Shown piece after piece: positions 45,121-56,482 of a stretch of DNA of 64,000 bases (position 1 is the stretch's first letter; each line of letters begins with the position of its first letter). Under the pieces are notes generated by a model that was not told the DNA's origin, ran no database searches, and worked only from the letters and a program-made list of their open reading frames with translations. The stretch lies in assembly GCA_018257865.1 (NCBI GenBank), contig JAEUBA010000017.1, forward strand, positions 1-64,000, given 5' to 3'. The stretch comes from Stereocaulon alpinum. Its lineage: Eukaryota; Ascomycota; Lecanoromycetes; Lecanorales; Stereocaulaceae. A program made the position numbers and the translations under genes.

Positions 45121-46235
45121 TACACAATGAGCTTCGAAGCAGTACTGGGCGAGTCCGGAGATTTTAAGTTTTGTTTGTAAGAACGATGAATTAGTACGTT
45201 TGGTAGAGTCAGTTTTTACTCTCGAAGTGTTATTTTGAGTCATCTGCTCAGCGAAATTGGCGCTAGCGCGATCAGGGCCGATAGTGTTCAGTGTTATATG
45301 CATGTCAACAAGCTAGCCCACTTCCGCACATGCTCTTCGCTTTCCGAATGGAACCACCATTTGGCGGACCTTGTGTATGTATTGAAGGGTATCAAGTCGG
45401 TTGCTCGTTGTTTCAAAGACTCAATCCGTCAGCGAGAGTACTTTATGGACTCAAAGGATAAATGCTGGCAAGGCCAGTGCCGACGATCAAGAGTCATAGT
45501 ATTAATGAAGTGCGGCAAGTTTGTTTACAACAGGTTCAGAAGCTAGGAATTGGTCCTGCAATGCTGATAACCTAGACGAGAAGAGGAAACCGTTGTAGCA
45601 TGTTCACCATCGCAAAGCTATTGGGTGTGTATGGGGCTAATTTCCATTTTCTACCAAACTTTCTGAGTCTCCAATGTCACGCTGTCAACATAGTCATACT
45701 ACCTCTGTTCAGACCAATTCCTCGATGCATTAATGACGGTTCGAATTAGTACCAGCGCGTTGCCATGATGACACTGTGGGGAGTTGCAACACTCGGTCGT
45801 GTGTTAGCATGTCCTGGCAGAGTGCAATTGGTTTTATATTTTAACACAACTCTGGTTTGTTTTGCCACTTCTCTAGCAATAACACGGTTCTTTAAAGAGC
45901 CTGTGACCCTTTCTCCAGGGTTGCATATCCAGAAATAAAGACCTTGACATGGTCTTGACCTTCACGAAGTCCCAACGAGTTTCTCCCTCGTTGTTATCTT
46001 CTCCAAAAGTCAACACAAGCGAACCCGAAGCGATTCATAGATTCTGTGGCCCTTGGTGGTTTCGATATATCATCTGTCTCAGCTTTGTACACCAACCTTC
46101 GACCTTCTTAATACTTCCAAGACTATCAGGAGAGAAACACACGTACTTCTTCGCTCACCAATACCGAACATATCCAAATCGAACTAAAAGCAAGCTTCTT
46201 CTTCTTTTACCTTGATTTCCGATCTCTGGCGAAAG
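45121..46235. other. Shared upstream region of the coiled-coil protein and FHA-kinase genes
   Basis: About 1.1 kb between divergent genes. No supported gene. The last 280 bases before the kinase start are pyrimidine- and A-rich, typical of a promoter and leader. Short frames there (for example 45949-46215) show no family features. Confidence 0.4.
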
Positions 46236-48433
46236 ATGGACGTTCCCAAATTTTGCCGCATCGACGATGATGCAAATCTGATTTTCTCCATAAGTGCCGT
46301 TGGCCCTAGGGCTGCGGGAGTGTTTGCTCATCGCTTTAACGCTTCTCGCTATGTTCCCTCGACCTGGGAGGGCGTGAAAGAACCTCACGAAGCAGGCCAA
46401 GACCCTCCAACGGAATCTCTCATGGACATGGATGAAGAAGATGTCGAAGAAGACGAGGAAGCTGCGCTTCGTTTTACTTTCGACAATATGCCTAAGGACA
46501 TTAGGCTGGGCTTTGGGGTGGGTTGCGACCCCAAACTATCTGATGTCTTCTGTGGGTACCAAGGAAAACATTACTTCGTCGCTGCTCTCACCTCGCTTTT
46601 CACATTTGATGAGAGAGGCCGTCTCTTTTATCAACACGTTACCAAGCAGTGTTCCTCAACGGTACAATACAACCATCAGCCTGTTAAATCGCGTAGGCAG
46701 TTCAAGTGGTACTTGATGGAGGAATGCGACCGCCTGCTGATAACGATAGCCAAGAAGTTCCAATTCTTGGTTAAGTTGCCACATCACGGCGAAAATAGAG
46801 CTGAGTACCAGAGGAATCTCGCTTCTTTCCTTCAAGAACGCCGAGACGCTAGTCGTTCCTTCGAAACATCCACTCTCAGCGCACCTTCAACCTCCACGAG
46901 CTTAGTGCAGATATTGTCGTCTAGTAGGGACAAGCCTTACTATTTTCGCTGCACAGGGCGCGAACTGGGCCGCGGGACCTATGGGAGAGTCTTTGTGGTC
47001 AAGGATGTAAGCACTGGCAGGAAATTGGCTGCCAAAACATTCGAGAAAACACTTCCGTTCGCAGAGGCGGAAATTCTCAAGAGCCTGTCTCATGTAAGAC
47101 CCAGCATTGCTTCAAAATTCTTAGTACTAACCATCTATGGTAGGAAAATATCGTACGGTACGTTGGCCAGCCCTCCGAGGTCAAACCCATGTTGGTAATG
47201 GAATACTGTCGGTTTGGAAGCCTTAATTATCAAATGGGCGAGGAACCTCTAAGCCCTAAGGAAATAGTCACCGTGCTCTACCAGAGCCTTAGAGGACTTG
47301 CTCACTTGCAGACCATAACACCTCAACCACTGGTCCACCGAGACATCAAACCCCATAATATACTGATTAAGTATCGCGAAGCACGCCGAATCTGGATCAA
47401 GCTGGCAGACTTCGGTGCGGCTCGATACGGAACCGAGATCGTAGGACGTGCGGGCACCTTGGCGTACATGGCTCCGGAGCAGTTCTTGCCATCGCCATAC
47501 AACGCCCTGGTAGATATCTGGTCTTTGGGAGTGGCGATGCTGAAGTGCTTGCCTGGTGGCTTACCCCCGGCGAGAGAGGAACTCAAGCCAGGCCCATTAT
47601 GGGCCGCGCATATCGTACTATGTATCCAAGCAAGGAACAAAAAGTATATCACAAAGGCAAGCCTCGGCAGTGATCCCGAGGATAAGCTGCGCAGGCAGAT
47701 CTGCCAATTCCTGGTAGCAAATATGTTGATCATCGATAGCCAGGAACGAAGGTCAGCTGCTCGTTGCCTGGAGATCGGAAGCTCAACAATATTTGCGCAG
47801 AACATTGCGAAAACACAAATAACCGAGGCCTCATCTCTTGCAGAAGATTCAGACAGTGACGATAATCCAGATGGAGACTTTGGCCAGGATGGTGGACGAA
47901 TGACCCCTGCTGGACTCGTTGGCAATGTTTTTCCAGAAGATGGAGAAGGCGATGCGGAACAGACTACACTGCGTCAGAGTGCAATCGAGCAGAGGCTTTC
48001 TGGCCAACACAGTCCACGAGGGCCGCAGTATGTCACTCGATCCAACGGAAAGGCTCAAGACGAAGGAAAGTCTAGACACCAAGGTGCGGATCCGGCAGCC
48101 GCTGGACCAGTAGATCAACCGCAAGATTCAAGCCACAACCATCAGCCAGTAACAACGTCAGATGATCAGCCTGCACCAGCTGTCAGACACACTTTCCCTC
48201 TGCCTCAAGCCAAGCGCCCTATTCCACCATCGCACCTGGGAGGTGACGCAAAGAGACGTAAGTTGGCCAAGAACGATGAGGAGACTAGCTCAGGCGCCAA
48301 AGCTCCTGCACGCAAGGCGGCACAAAAACCCAAGGTGACTGCGAAGAAGCCGCGGCGCGAGCCTGCTCCTACAGACGCTCGCGTGACACGGAGTAAGTTC
48401 AGGGAGTCCAGGGAGAAGCACCTACAACTTTGA
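46236..48433 (+). CDS. FHA-domain serine/threonine protein kinase, intact
   Basis: Two exons: 46236-47093 and 47144-48433 (50-nt intron), 715 residues. A short N-terminal block (RIDDDANLIFSISAVG...) is followed by a very acidic linker. An FHA-like phosphopeptide-binding domain covers about residues 80-190 (LRFTFDNMPKDIRLGFG, then WYLMEECDRLLITIAKKFQF). The kinase domain runs from about 235 to 510 and has a full catalytic set: GRGTYGRV loop, AAKTF lysine, VHRDIKPHN near 350, DFGAA near 375 and YMAPEQF. The tail is disordered and ends in basic clusters (DAKRRKLAK, KKPRREP). FHA plus kinase recalls Rad53/Chk2, but the N-terminal block and divergence suggest a separate fungal group. The ATG has A at -3 and G at +4. 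Its paralog lies tail-to-tail at 49.1-50.6 kb. Confidence 0.85.
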
Positions 48434-49119
48434 TCTCGCAGGCTACCAGTGCAGGCTCTCTTAGAATTAGTACATGTTGCATGCTAGGGACGAGCGACTC
48501 AAATTGCGGGCTGGGCGGATTGGGAGTGTGGGTGGAATATGAACTGGTCGAGCGTGCGATACCCCTTGTCATGATTGTCACTGATCTCATGAACACACAT
48601 AGAAGATACACAAGAGCGGCTGGTCGTTGGCTCGCTAGGAACGCGGCCGGGTAAACATCGGCGTATCGTAAACCTAGCCCTGAGCCTGTAGCAGAAACCT
48701 TGGCGAATCCCCTTCTCGCAGATGTGACCTTTCGAATATTTGGCGATGGTACCACTACTCAATGTAAGGAAGGGCCTCAGTCTGAAATCTTGGGGACATA
48801 GAATTCCTGAGTATCTGTTACTACCTAGATTATGTATTCTGCTAGACCTAATGCCAGCTCTCAGCTCTTATGCGATTACTGTTCGCCAGCTCGGCGATTG
48901 CCACCCTGTCTGAACACTCGGGTCGCCTAACGATGTCAGTTGCAGGTCATTGCTCTATCTCATGGCTGGTGCGTCGCTCGAATATGTCTTTGTGAGGCTC
49001 CATATTCGAGGTGTTTAGTGTCTTGGAGCTGGTCAGATGTCCGGTTGAAGCCTCTTTGATAATGTGAGTATGTTCGCTGAGAAAACCCCTAACATGCGAG
49101 TCATCGAACAACTCTGTGC
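48434..49119. other. Intergenic between convergent kinase paralogs
   Basis: About 690 bases, mostly 3' flanks. On the minus strand the second kinase's last codons contain GTAAGT (just above 49120), so a further short exon of that gene could lie here, but no joining frame was established. Confidence 0.35.
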
Positions 49120-50643
49120 CTACTTACCCTCTATACCATAAATTTGCGCAGAAGTCTCCATTTCCTCGATTCGCAATCGGACCATTGTGGCCTTCTCCAT
49201 GCACCCTTCTGCCGATAGTCTGTCCTTAGGATCGAACTGTAACATGCTGTGGATCATGATTTCGATCAACTCTTTGTGTGAGCAGTCTTCGCAAGGCTTG
49301 GATTCTTTTTCATATGTTATGGCCACCTCCACAATATGCTCGCACCAGACCGGGCCTTTTCGGTGCCGCGAATTCGATTGGGGTAGACAGACCATAAGGC
49401 ATACGAATATGACCACGCCTAAGCCCCAGATATCCACTTTGGCTGTGTACCGGTCTGTAAACACTTCCGGTGCAGTGTAAATCATAATACCGCAAGTGCT
49501 TGTGGCATAGATACACTCCTTGGCTAGACCAAAGTCCGCTAATCTGACCTGCGGAATAGGGTAGCGCGCAGCCAACAGAATGTTTCCGGGCTTGATGTCT
49601 CGATGTAGCACATTGTTGGCGCGTAAGAAACAGAGGCCTTCTAAGCAATGATACAAGATGACTCCAATCTCGTCTTTATTGAATCGGAGCTTTTGTCTTT
49701 GTTTTGCTAGATCCCCCCCCGTGTGGTACTTCATGACCAACATTGGTACATCTTCGTTAGGGACGCCTATGAATTCAACGATACGTTCCTGGAGAGCATG
49801 GAAGTTAGCCCAACGTTGATTACACGTCTTACCATGTACACTTACATGTCTAAATCTCATCAACTTGTCGACTTCACCCCAACTGAACCGGCTGAGGTAT
49901 TCTTTGGCTGCATACATCTTCCCACTACTGATATCTTGCACGACGTAGACTTTTCCGAAAGTTCCCTGACCTAGGGCTTCGCTAAAACGGCGATAATAGT
50001 ATGGTGCTGCGTTGGATTGCTTTACTCTCGCAGTGCTGCTCGTCTCTGTGATGTTGGTAGTCTTGGGCTGGTCTAGTGAAGAGCTCGTGGAGTGGCCGGC
50101 TTCGAGGTATGAGCTGCGATTTGCTTCGTATTGCTCTATGTTGCGGCAATGATTCGACATGATGACGTCGAATTCGATTCTATCAGCCACTCGGACCCTG
50201 ATAGTATCCGCCTCAGAAAAGAGTATCCACGTAGAATTCAAGCGCTTTCCGCCTTCTTATTTGTTGTACGTGACGCGTGTCATTTTTTCTTGGTTTATAG
50301 TCTGTAATATAAAATCGCCGTTGTCATTGAAAGTGATACAGAACATCTCCTTGCTGATACCATCCTCAACGGCACCACAATAAACATCGCATGTACGTCT
50401 GTCGCTGCCAAAAACGAAGCCCTTGCTCAAGTCTTTTGGTGGCTTGTCGAAAGTGAGTTGGATTTCTGCTTCTGTATCATCAGGCAGTGCAATGCAGCTA
50501 CTCTATCGAAAGCCTTTGAAGGAAGGTGGAATGTAGCGCAATTTGTTATGGGAATGAGACCATATCTTTGGTGTTCTTCTGCCGTATGCTGCTACCAGTC
50601 TGACAATAAGGTTATGATCGTCATCAGGTGCAATATGGCGCAT
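49120..50643 (-). pseudogene. FHA-kinase paralog with two in-frame stop codons
   Basis: One minus-strand frame aligns along its length with the intact kinase at 46.2-48.4 kb. It starts at ATG 50643 (MRHIAPDDDHNLIVRLVAA, compare RIDDDANLIFSISAVG) and continues with an FHA block (LTFDKPPKDLSKGFVFG, then EMFCITFNDNGDFIL). The kinase domain has all key motifs: GQGTFGKV, AAKEY, HRDIKPGN, DFGLA, APEVF. The frame is interrupted by TAG at 50503-50505 and TAA at 50257-50259, either of which could come from a glutamine codon by C-to-T. A 57-nt in-frame intron (GTAAGT...CTCCAG, between FRH and ERIVEFIG) lies inside the kinase domain at about 49.79-49.85 kb. A kinase-only product could start at ATG 50160. 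The end may extend through a GTAAGT donor at the apparent stop. Confidence 0.75.
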
Positions 50644-52299
50644 GTTTGCAGGGAATTCGTGCCAGGATTGTATGCTGTTGTTATCACTCATGGCTTCTGA
50701 AATGGATTGTAGACTTGTATTGAAAATAGGTTGTTGACAATGCAAAGACTCGGAGGTAGTCATAGAGGCTACCACCAGGAGTGTATCACGAGTCGTCGAT
50801 GCTTGTGCTATATACATATATATGCTTGTGCCACTCAGTCAGGTCGATCACAAGATGTACGAGGGACAAGGGCGCGATTTAAGTACTGTGACACCGGAAG
50901 TGTTAGATACGAGTGGGCCATGTTTGCTGGGACCGGCAGAGATCTTCATGTTCGGAGCAAACAGTAGCTGTGGCTACGAGAGACGTACCACAAAACTTGG
51001 CCTGGCCGCTTCGGGTCCTTGTCAAACATTATGTTGCAATGACCTAGAAAATCTTTTATATGTATTTCCGAGTGCCCATCCAAGCTACCAATTCCCCTAA
51101 TAGTCGCTCGCAATATTAGCGGACTTGCTCGTGTGCCTGTACTCATCTAAACTCTTGAAAAGTATAATTAGTGTTGTTCTGAGCCCACTCTATGTAGAAT
51201 TGTTCCGAGTATTCAGCCTCTAGGTTGAGGAGTGAAGCGAATATGCATCGCCATCAAATTCCATTCCTACATACTCGTGCGTGAGTTTGTGTCGCTTGGC
51301 GTCCTTGGGAAGTTATGACATTCATCGTACAAGCTTTGATCTTGGGATCGGAGAGGGTGATCAAGCACTGAATAGAGGCGCAGGTCCCTTACTGACACTT
51401 GTATACCTATACTCATAAAGTTAAATGGGGAACCTTGAAACGCACCACACGCTATACATCACTGAGCCACTCTAACATGAAATAACAGTAGTCTTTCCCT
51501 TCAGAACTTGGATAAGGTTTGTACTGCCAGAGTTCAACCTGCCTTTTATCTGAGTGTTCTTATTATCGGAACCTTGATGTCGTACCACTCTTTCTTACAT
51601 GATGCGTACATATCAGTGGGCTCGGAAATTGGAGGCATTCCAGCAAACACGAACGATGAAGATAGCGGATGGCTAAGGGTGTGGCCTTTATTTGAAGGCA
51701 AATGTATAATGGCATGAAATGTATTTTGATCTTATTCCAATAGAAAGATGGTACCTGGATCGAATTGGGCATTCAATGTTATCAAGACTGTTACATGATA
51801 CTTTCCACTGTCATGATTACATACATTGCAGAATGATATGGCCTGCAGCTCACTGGTGTCGACGAAGGCTTGAGATATGTTAGGTATGATTCGTTGATTG
51901 CTAGAACAATTGGTAGTACCCACTGTATGTAGCCCGTAGATTGGTTTGGCTGGGTTGGCTGGGAGCACCTAACTTTGATGTTCGGCGGACAACGTCAAGA
52001 CAAAGGAAGTTCATGTATTTCCAGGCGGGAACTCCGTGAGGCGACCCCCGAGATCTGCTCACTAGGCGTCCTGAGTACCTAATCGAGGTAATCTAAGGGC
52101 AGCCTTAGTGACCTCGTGTGTGGGGCTCCTGGGGCTCGCGGGGCTCGCGGGGATCATCCTGGTGGAGGGGTGGGGGGGGGGGGTCCCGAACCCTTTTTGT
52201 CCTTGATAGGGCGGACCTAACCCGGTCGAACCTCGGCACATATTTTGAGCATCTGAATTCCTCACAACTGTGGTCGACACTCTAGGCATGTAAGGAACA
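50644..52299. other. Intergenic, weak coding remnants, G-rich tract
   Basis: No gene is supported. A minus-strand frame at 51146-50946 starts with ATG and contains HCNIMFDKDPKRPG and LWYVS, vaguely FHA-like, but it is too short to call. Another at 51968-51732 looks coding but lacks an ATG. Bases 52120-52190 are G-rich, with repeated GGGGCTCGC and a run of a dozen G. Confidence 0.3.
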
Positions 52300-53786
52300 A
52301 TGTCGGACAAGAAACGCAAACGACCAGGAGCGGTCTCCAACGACCGTCCTCATAAGAAGGTCGCTACACAGAGTCCAGCTCAAAATGTCAAGGTCTCTAT
52401 AATCGAAGATGGCGATGACTGGATGCCAGTACTGGGTGCGTATGTGTGAAGATGTGGTCTTTCCTTTGCAATTGGACGTTAGCTGATTTCTGAAAGCATC
52501 TACGCCAGGAATAACCCTCCCATCCAATCTCTCCCTCAAGGCTTACACAAAAGCCCGACCAAATGCCTCTCGAAGCGCGCTGCCCAGGCCCGAGCTTCTA
52601 CTCCATTCCGCTGATCACCCAAGGCTCGACTACACCGCACAGGAAGAGAATTCGAATGGGTCAGACGGTCATTTGAAACACTACATAGGGGTGTACGACC
52701 CACAGAGTGGGAAGCTAGAATTAGTCCAAGCAAGAAAACTTGTTGTGAGAAGTACATTGCGGTCAGCGGGCGTCTCTACAACAGACAGAAAAGACGAAGA
52801 TGATGCAAAGGATGCGCCTAATGTGGGTCTCCCAGACTTTCTCAAACTGTTGCTCCCCACTGACCGACCACTTCGTTCAGAACCTCTCCGCCCGCTCCAC
52901 ACTCGGCCTAGCCTTCGGCACCAAGAAGTCCCAAAAAGCCATCCGCGCCCTCACGGCCAATGCAATCCAAGCCTCTCCCTCCAAGTCAAAATCTGGCACT
53001 CAATCATCCTCCACTCTTGACCCTCTCGCCTCGGCCGTCGTCTCCTCAATGGCCGCCTCCACATCATCAATGCCTACCAGAGAAGAAATGCAAGCCGAAA
53101 TCGACGAAGCCAAACCCCGTCCCAAACCAAATATGCAAGCCGAGACACCCGCAGAAGTCTATCCTGTCGAAGACCTCGTGGGTGGAATAGGTGTGCTGAA
53201 AGCTATAGGAGTGAAAGAATGGATCGACAAAGTCAACGCAGGCGAAGACGTACAAACGAAAAGTCTCTTCGTCGCCAGAAGACTGCGAGCCACCGTACAA
53301 AGCGGTGACGTAAAGAAAGTAAAAATACTAAAATACCTACTATTACTAGTAGAATGGTTCCGAAGCCTAAAACCAGGCAACAAAAGCGGCCACCGCGCCC
53401 CCAAACCCGACGACCTCCCAGACCTCATAGCAAACTGGGGCAGCGACATCGTCAACGGCGTAAACCGGCGCTTCGCCGAAGGAGGCGGTGTGCTCAATAA
53501 ATGGCATTTCGACAATCTTATTACGCATATCCTCGCACTCACACTCACGCTCGATAACTACGCCACTGATACCCACGACGTGCTAAAGGATCTGAAATTC
53601 GAAGCCAAAACCTTATCTAAATACTACCTGGAGCTTGGATGTAGTGTTGCGCTGCCTACGGAGAATGAGAGGGCGGCGCTGGGGATTGCGAAGGCGGAGG
53701 TGGGGGGGCATCGGATTGCGAGGTTGAGGTTGCCGCTTGTGTTTCCGAAGATGAGGATTCCGGCTGGGGGGAGGAAGAAGAGGTGA
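52300..53786 (+). CDS. RPA49: RNA polymerase I subunit A49
   Basis: Three exons: 52300-52435, 52497-52822 and 52881-53786, 455 residues. A49 pairs with A34.5 to form a TFIIF/TFIIE-like module of Pol I that helps initiation and elongation on rDNA. The N-terminus is basic (SDKKRKRP). The dimerisation domain covers about residues 45-160 (LKHYIGVYDPQSGKLELVQA). After the second intron come ARSTLGLAFGTKKSQKAIRA and a Pro/Lys-rich linker. The C-terminal tandem winged-helix region has KILKYLLLLVEWFRSLK and KWHFDNLITHILALTLTL. The basic end is AGGRKKR. Phases match at both joins. It converges on the aminolevulinate synthase gene, 233 bp apart. Confidence 0.92.
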
Positions 53787-54019
53787 TTTGGGTATTGATG
53801 AGGTTATGGACTGATGAGAAGTGAGTGCGAATGTTGAAGTGCGGTATGCTTGCAGGCTGTTTGATACCATGACACGAAAGTGTGGAACAATATGCAGCAT
53901 ATCTCGTTGCATAGATATTTCGTGAATGATCGTGGATATGAACAATATAAACAACGTATCCCACTACCTCCCCAAGATCGCTCCAACGCAGTGTACCTCC
54001 AAGCCTCCTCATGAAAGCC

Positions 54020-55915
54020 TCAAGCGGTAGCGGCAATAGGCATAGCGCTCACATCAACCTCATCCATAGCCATAGCCTTCTCCTCCTCCAAAACCTTCAA
54101 CCCAACTCTCTCAACCTGATTCCCAAGTCCCAGTTGCTCATCAGTCCAGAGAGGTTCGACGTCCCCCTGCACCTCCGAACCCACGCCCAGGAAACCGCCT
54201 TGCTTCGCCCAGTCACTCGTGCGTTTGATTCCAAGTTGCGTCCAGACAGCGTCTAGGGCTACCACAAGCTCCTTCTGATATTTCTCGACGTGACCTGGTG
54301 TAGGTGTGAAGCGTAAGCGCTCTTCGCCTACGGGGACGGTGGGGTAGTTGATTGCTTGGACGTAGATGCCCCAGCCATTCAGGAGGAGGTCCGAGGCTTG
54401 TTTGGCGACTTCGGCGTTGCCGACTAGGACTGGGATGATGTGCGAAGGGTTTGGCATGACGGGTAGATCTTTCTCCATCATGGCAGCCTTTGTAGACTGG
54501 GTGTGCAACTGCTGTAGGCGTCTATCGCCTTGGAAGTCCATTTGATACTCGATAGCGGTCTTGGCACCGGCCATAGTTGCTGGAGGGAGGGAGGTGGTGA
54601 AGATGAAGCCTGGTGCAAGGGAGCGGATGGTATCTACCATTTTCGCCGATCCAGCAATGTAGCCGCCTACGCAGCCGTAGGCCTTTCCAAGCGTGCCGGT
54701 GATGATGTCAATACGCTCCATGATAGTTCCCTTGGTTTGGCCAGCAGCGTGCGCTTCGTAGTCGAGGTGTTCAGCTACACCTGCGCCGTGTGGTCCATAC
54801 ATACCGACTGCATGGACTTCATCGAGAAAGGTGATAGCACCGTACTTGTCGGCTAGATCGCAGATTTCCCCAATGGGTCCAATTGAACCGCACATGCTGT
54901 AGACAGATTCCCAAGCTATGATCTTCGGTACTTCAGGTGGGAGGGAAGCGAGCTTAGCCTCAAGGTCGACAAGGTCATTATGCTTGAAGACCATCTTCTT
55001 GGCGCCAGAGTGGCGAATGCCTTGGATCATGCTTGCGTGGTTCATGCTGTCGGAGAGGATGACGCAGTTGGGAAGCTTGCTCCCGAGAGTTGCGAGAGTA
55101 GCGTCATTGGCAACGTAGCAAGAGGAGAAGACTAGAGCGGCCTCCTGGGCGTGCAGGCGTGCAATAGTCGCCTCAAGGGCCACGGCATGTTTATTATGAC
55201 CGGAGATGTTGCGCGTGCCACCAGCGCCGGAGCCATAGGTATCGAGAGTCTCATGCATCGATTTAAGGACTTCGGGGTTGCGGCCCATGCCTAAGTAATC
55301 GTTGGAGCACCAGACAGTGACTCGTTCATCACGAGCGGTCATGTGCGCTTGGGGAAACTCCTTGGCTAGACGATTGATGTTGTTGAAGTAGCGGTAGGAT
55401 TTGTCCTTGTGCTTCTTGTCAAGCTCAGCATTGTAGAAGCCTTCGTAGTCGAAAGTAGCTGATTTCGGCGCAGCAGGCTTAGGTCCTGGAGTAGCGGTCT
55501 CGCGCTGGATCGACGTGGTTTGCTTAGGAGCATGATGGATTGGCACTATTCACATGGTCAGCCAAGATGATCTACCATGGTTCAGAAAGTGTCCCATACT
55601 GTTGTTCTCACGCCTTAGCACATCCGGCGACACGTTCGCTTGCTGAGCCCTCGATGTATGCATCTTCGCCATCCCACTATACGCCCGGACTCCACCAAAG
55701 ACGCCATTGAGGACGTTGTTACTGTTCTTCGCGCTCTGAACAGTCATTGCCTTGCCCATAACAGGGCAGCGACGGGCGAGGACTTGGAGGTTAGACATAG
55801 TCCCTCCGCCCGGAGAGACATGACGAGTGGTGGTGGAAAGGGAGCGAAGGGTGGCGGGGGAGGTTTTGTTGAGGAAGGGGCACATAGAGCGGGATTGTCT
55901 GAGGAGAGCCTCCAT
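54020..55915 (-). CDS. HEM1: 5-aminolevulinate synthase, mitochondrial
   Basis: Two exons: 55915-55612 and 55545-54020 (66-nt intron, GTGAGA...GAATAG, branch CTGAC), 609 residues. It condenses glycine with succinyl-CoA, the first step of haem synthesis, in the mitochondrial matrix. The presequence contains two Cys-Pro haem-regulatory-type motifs (MCPFL near residue 12 and RCPVM near residue 50). The PLP fold shows YGSGAGGTRNISGHN, SVYSMCGSIGPI, FLDEVHAVGMYGPHGAG and TGTLGKAYGCVGGY, whose lysine (about residue 389) binds the cofactor. A C-terminal extension beyond the yeast length is rich in Glu and Ala. The intron donor inside LRREN is chosen because the 30-nt alternative is too short. Confidence 0.95.
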
Positions 55916-56482
55916 TGCAATTGCGTTGTGGTGTAATTGTACAGGCTGGCGTATATATGTTCAATTGAGAGAGTGAGGAGATGTTTGTCGCTTGACAGAC
56001 GCTGATAGAATCTCGAACATGCGGTCAGACCTTCTCGATCAGGCTAGTCGTTTTCGACTACGATCGAACGGAGAGTCCGGGGTCTCTAAGAGAGCCAATT
56101 AAAAGCAAGACGAATGTAAACGCCGAGATGTTGTGATCTCCCCTGCTTGGATAGAAACTACGGATGTTCGGCTCTAGATGTGCTGCAGCTTCAGAACATT
56201 AATTATTCATTACTTTAAATTGTCGTCCACACAATGTTTCCTTTGTCTTCATTATGCTAGGAGGACTACAGAGGGTTACATCTCGTTCGCGAGATTGTTC
56301 TGGTAGGGTCTTACCCTACGCTAGCCGGCGAACGTCCGATGCCGCACTGCATCTTGTCGTGTCAGCGTCACTGGTGGCAATCCAACCTCTATTTGACGTG
56401 AAAATAATTTCAAGCGATTTCTTGAATATAATAGTGTGTATCAGGACTTTGACATCGGCATCTGCTGATTGCTCTTGAATCA
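55916..56482. other. Shared upstream region of two divergent genes
   Basis: About 570 bases between the aminolevulinate synthase start and the acyltransferase start. It should hold both promoters. The frame 56254-56478 begins with an ATG but ends before the acyltransferase ATG and shows no known features. Confidence 0.4.

Noticed and set aside
46236..48433. Naming the intact FHA kinase as Rad53/Chk2
   Set aside because: The layout is similar, but the N-terminal block, single FHA and sequence divergence do not support orthology without a phylogeny.
50946..51146. Minus-strand frame with an FHA-like phrase (HCNIMFD, LWYVS)
   Set aside because: Too short, lacks the rest of an FHA fold and does not align with the two FHA kinases nearby.
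55546..55576. A 30-nt intron in the aminolevulinate synthase gene (GTAGATC...GAATAG)
   Set aside because: Too short for fungal splicing. The GTGAGA donor 36 bases upstream gives a normal 66-nt intron with matching phase.
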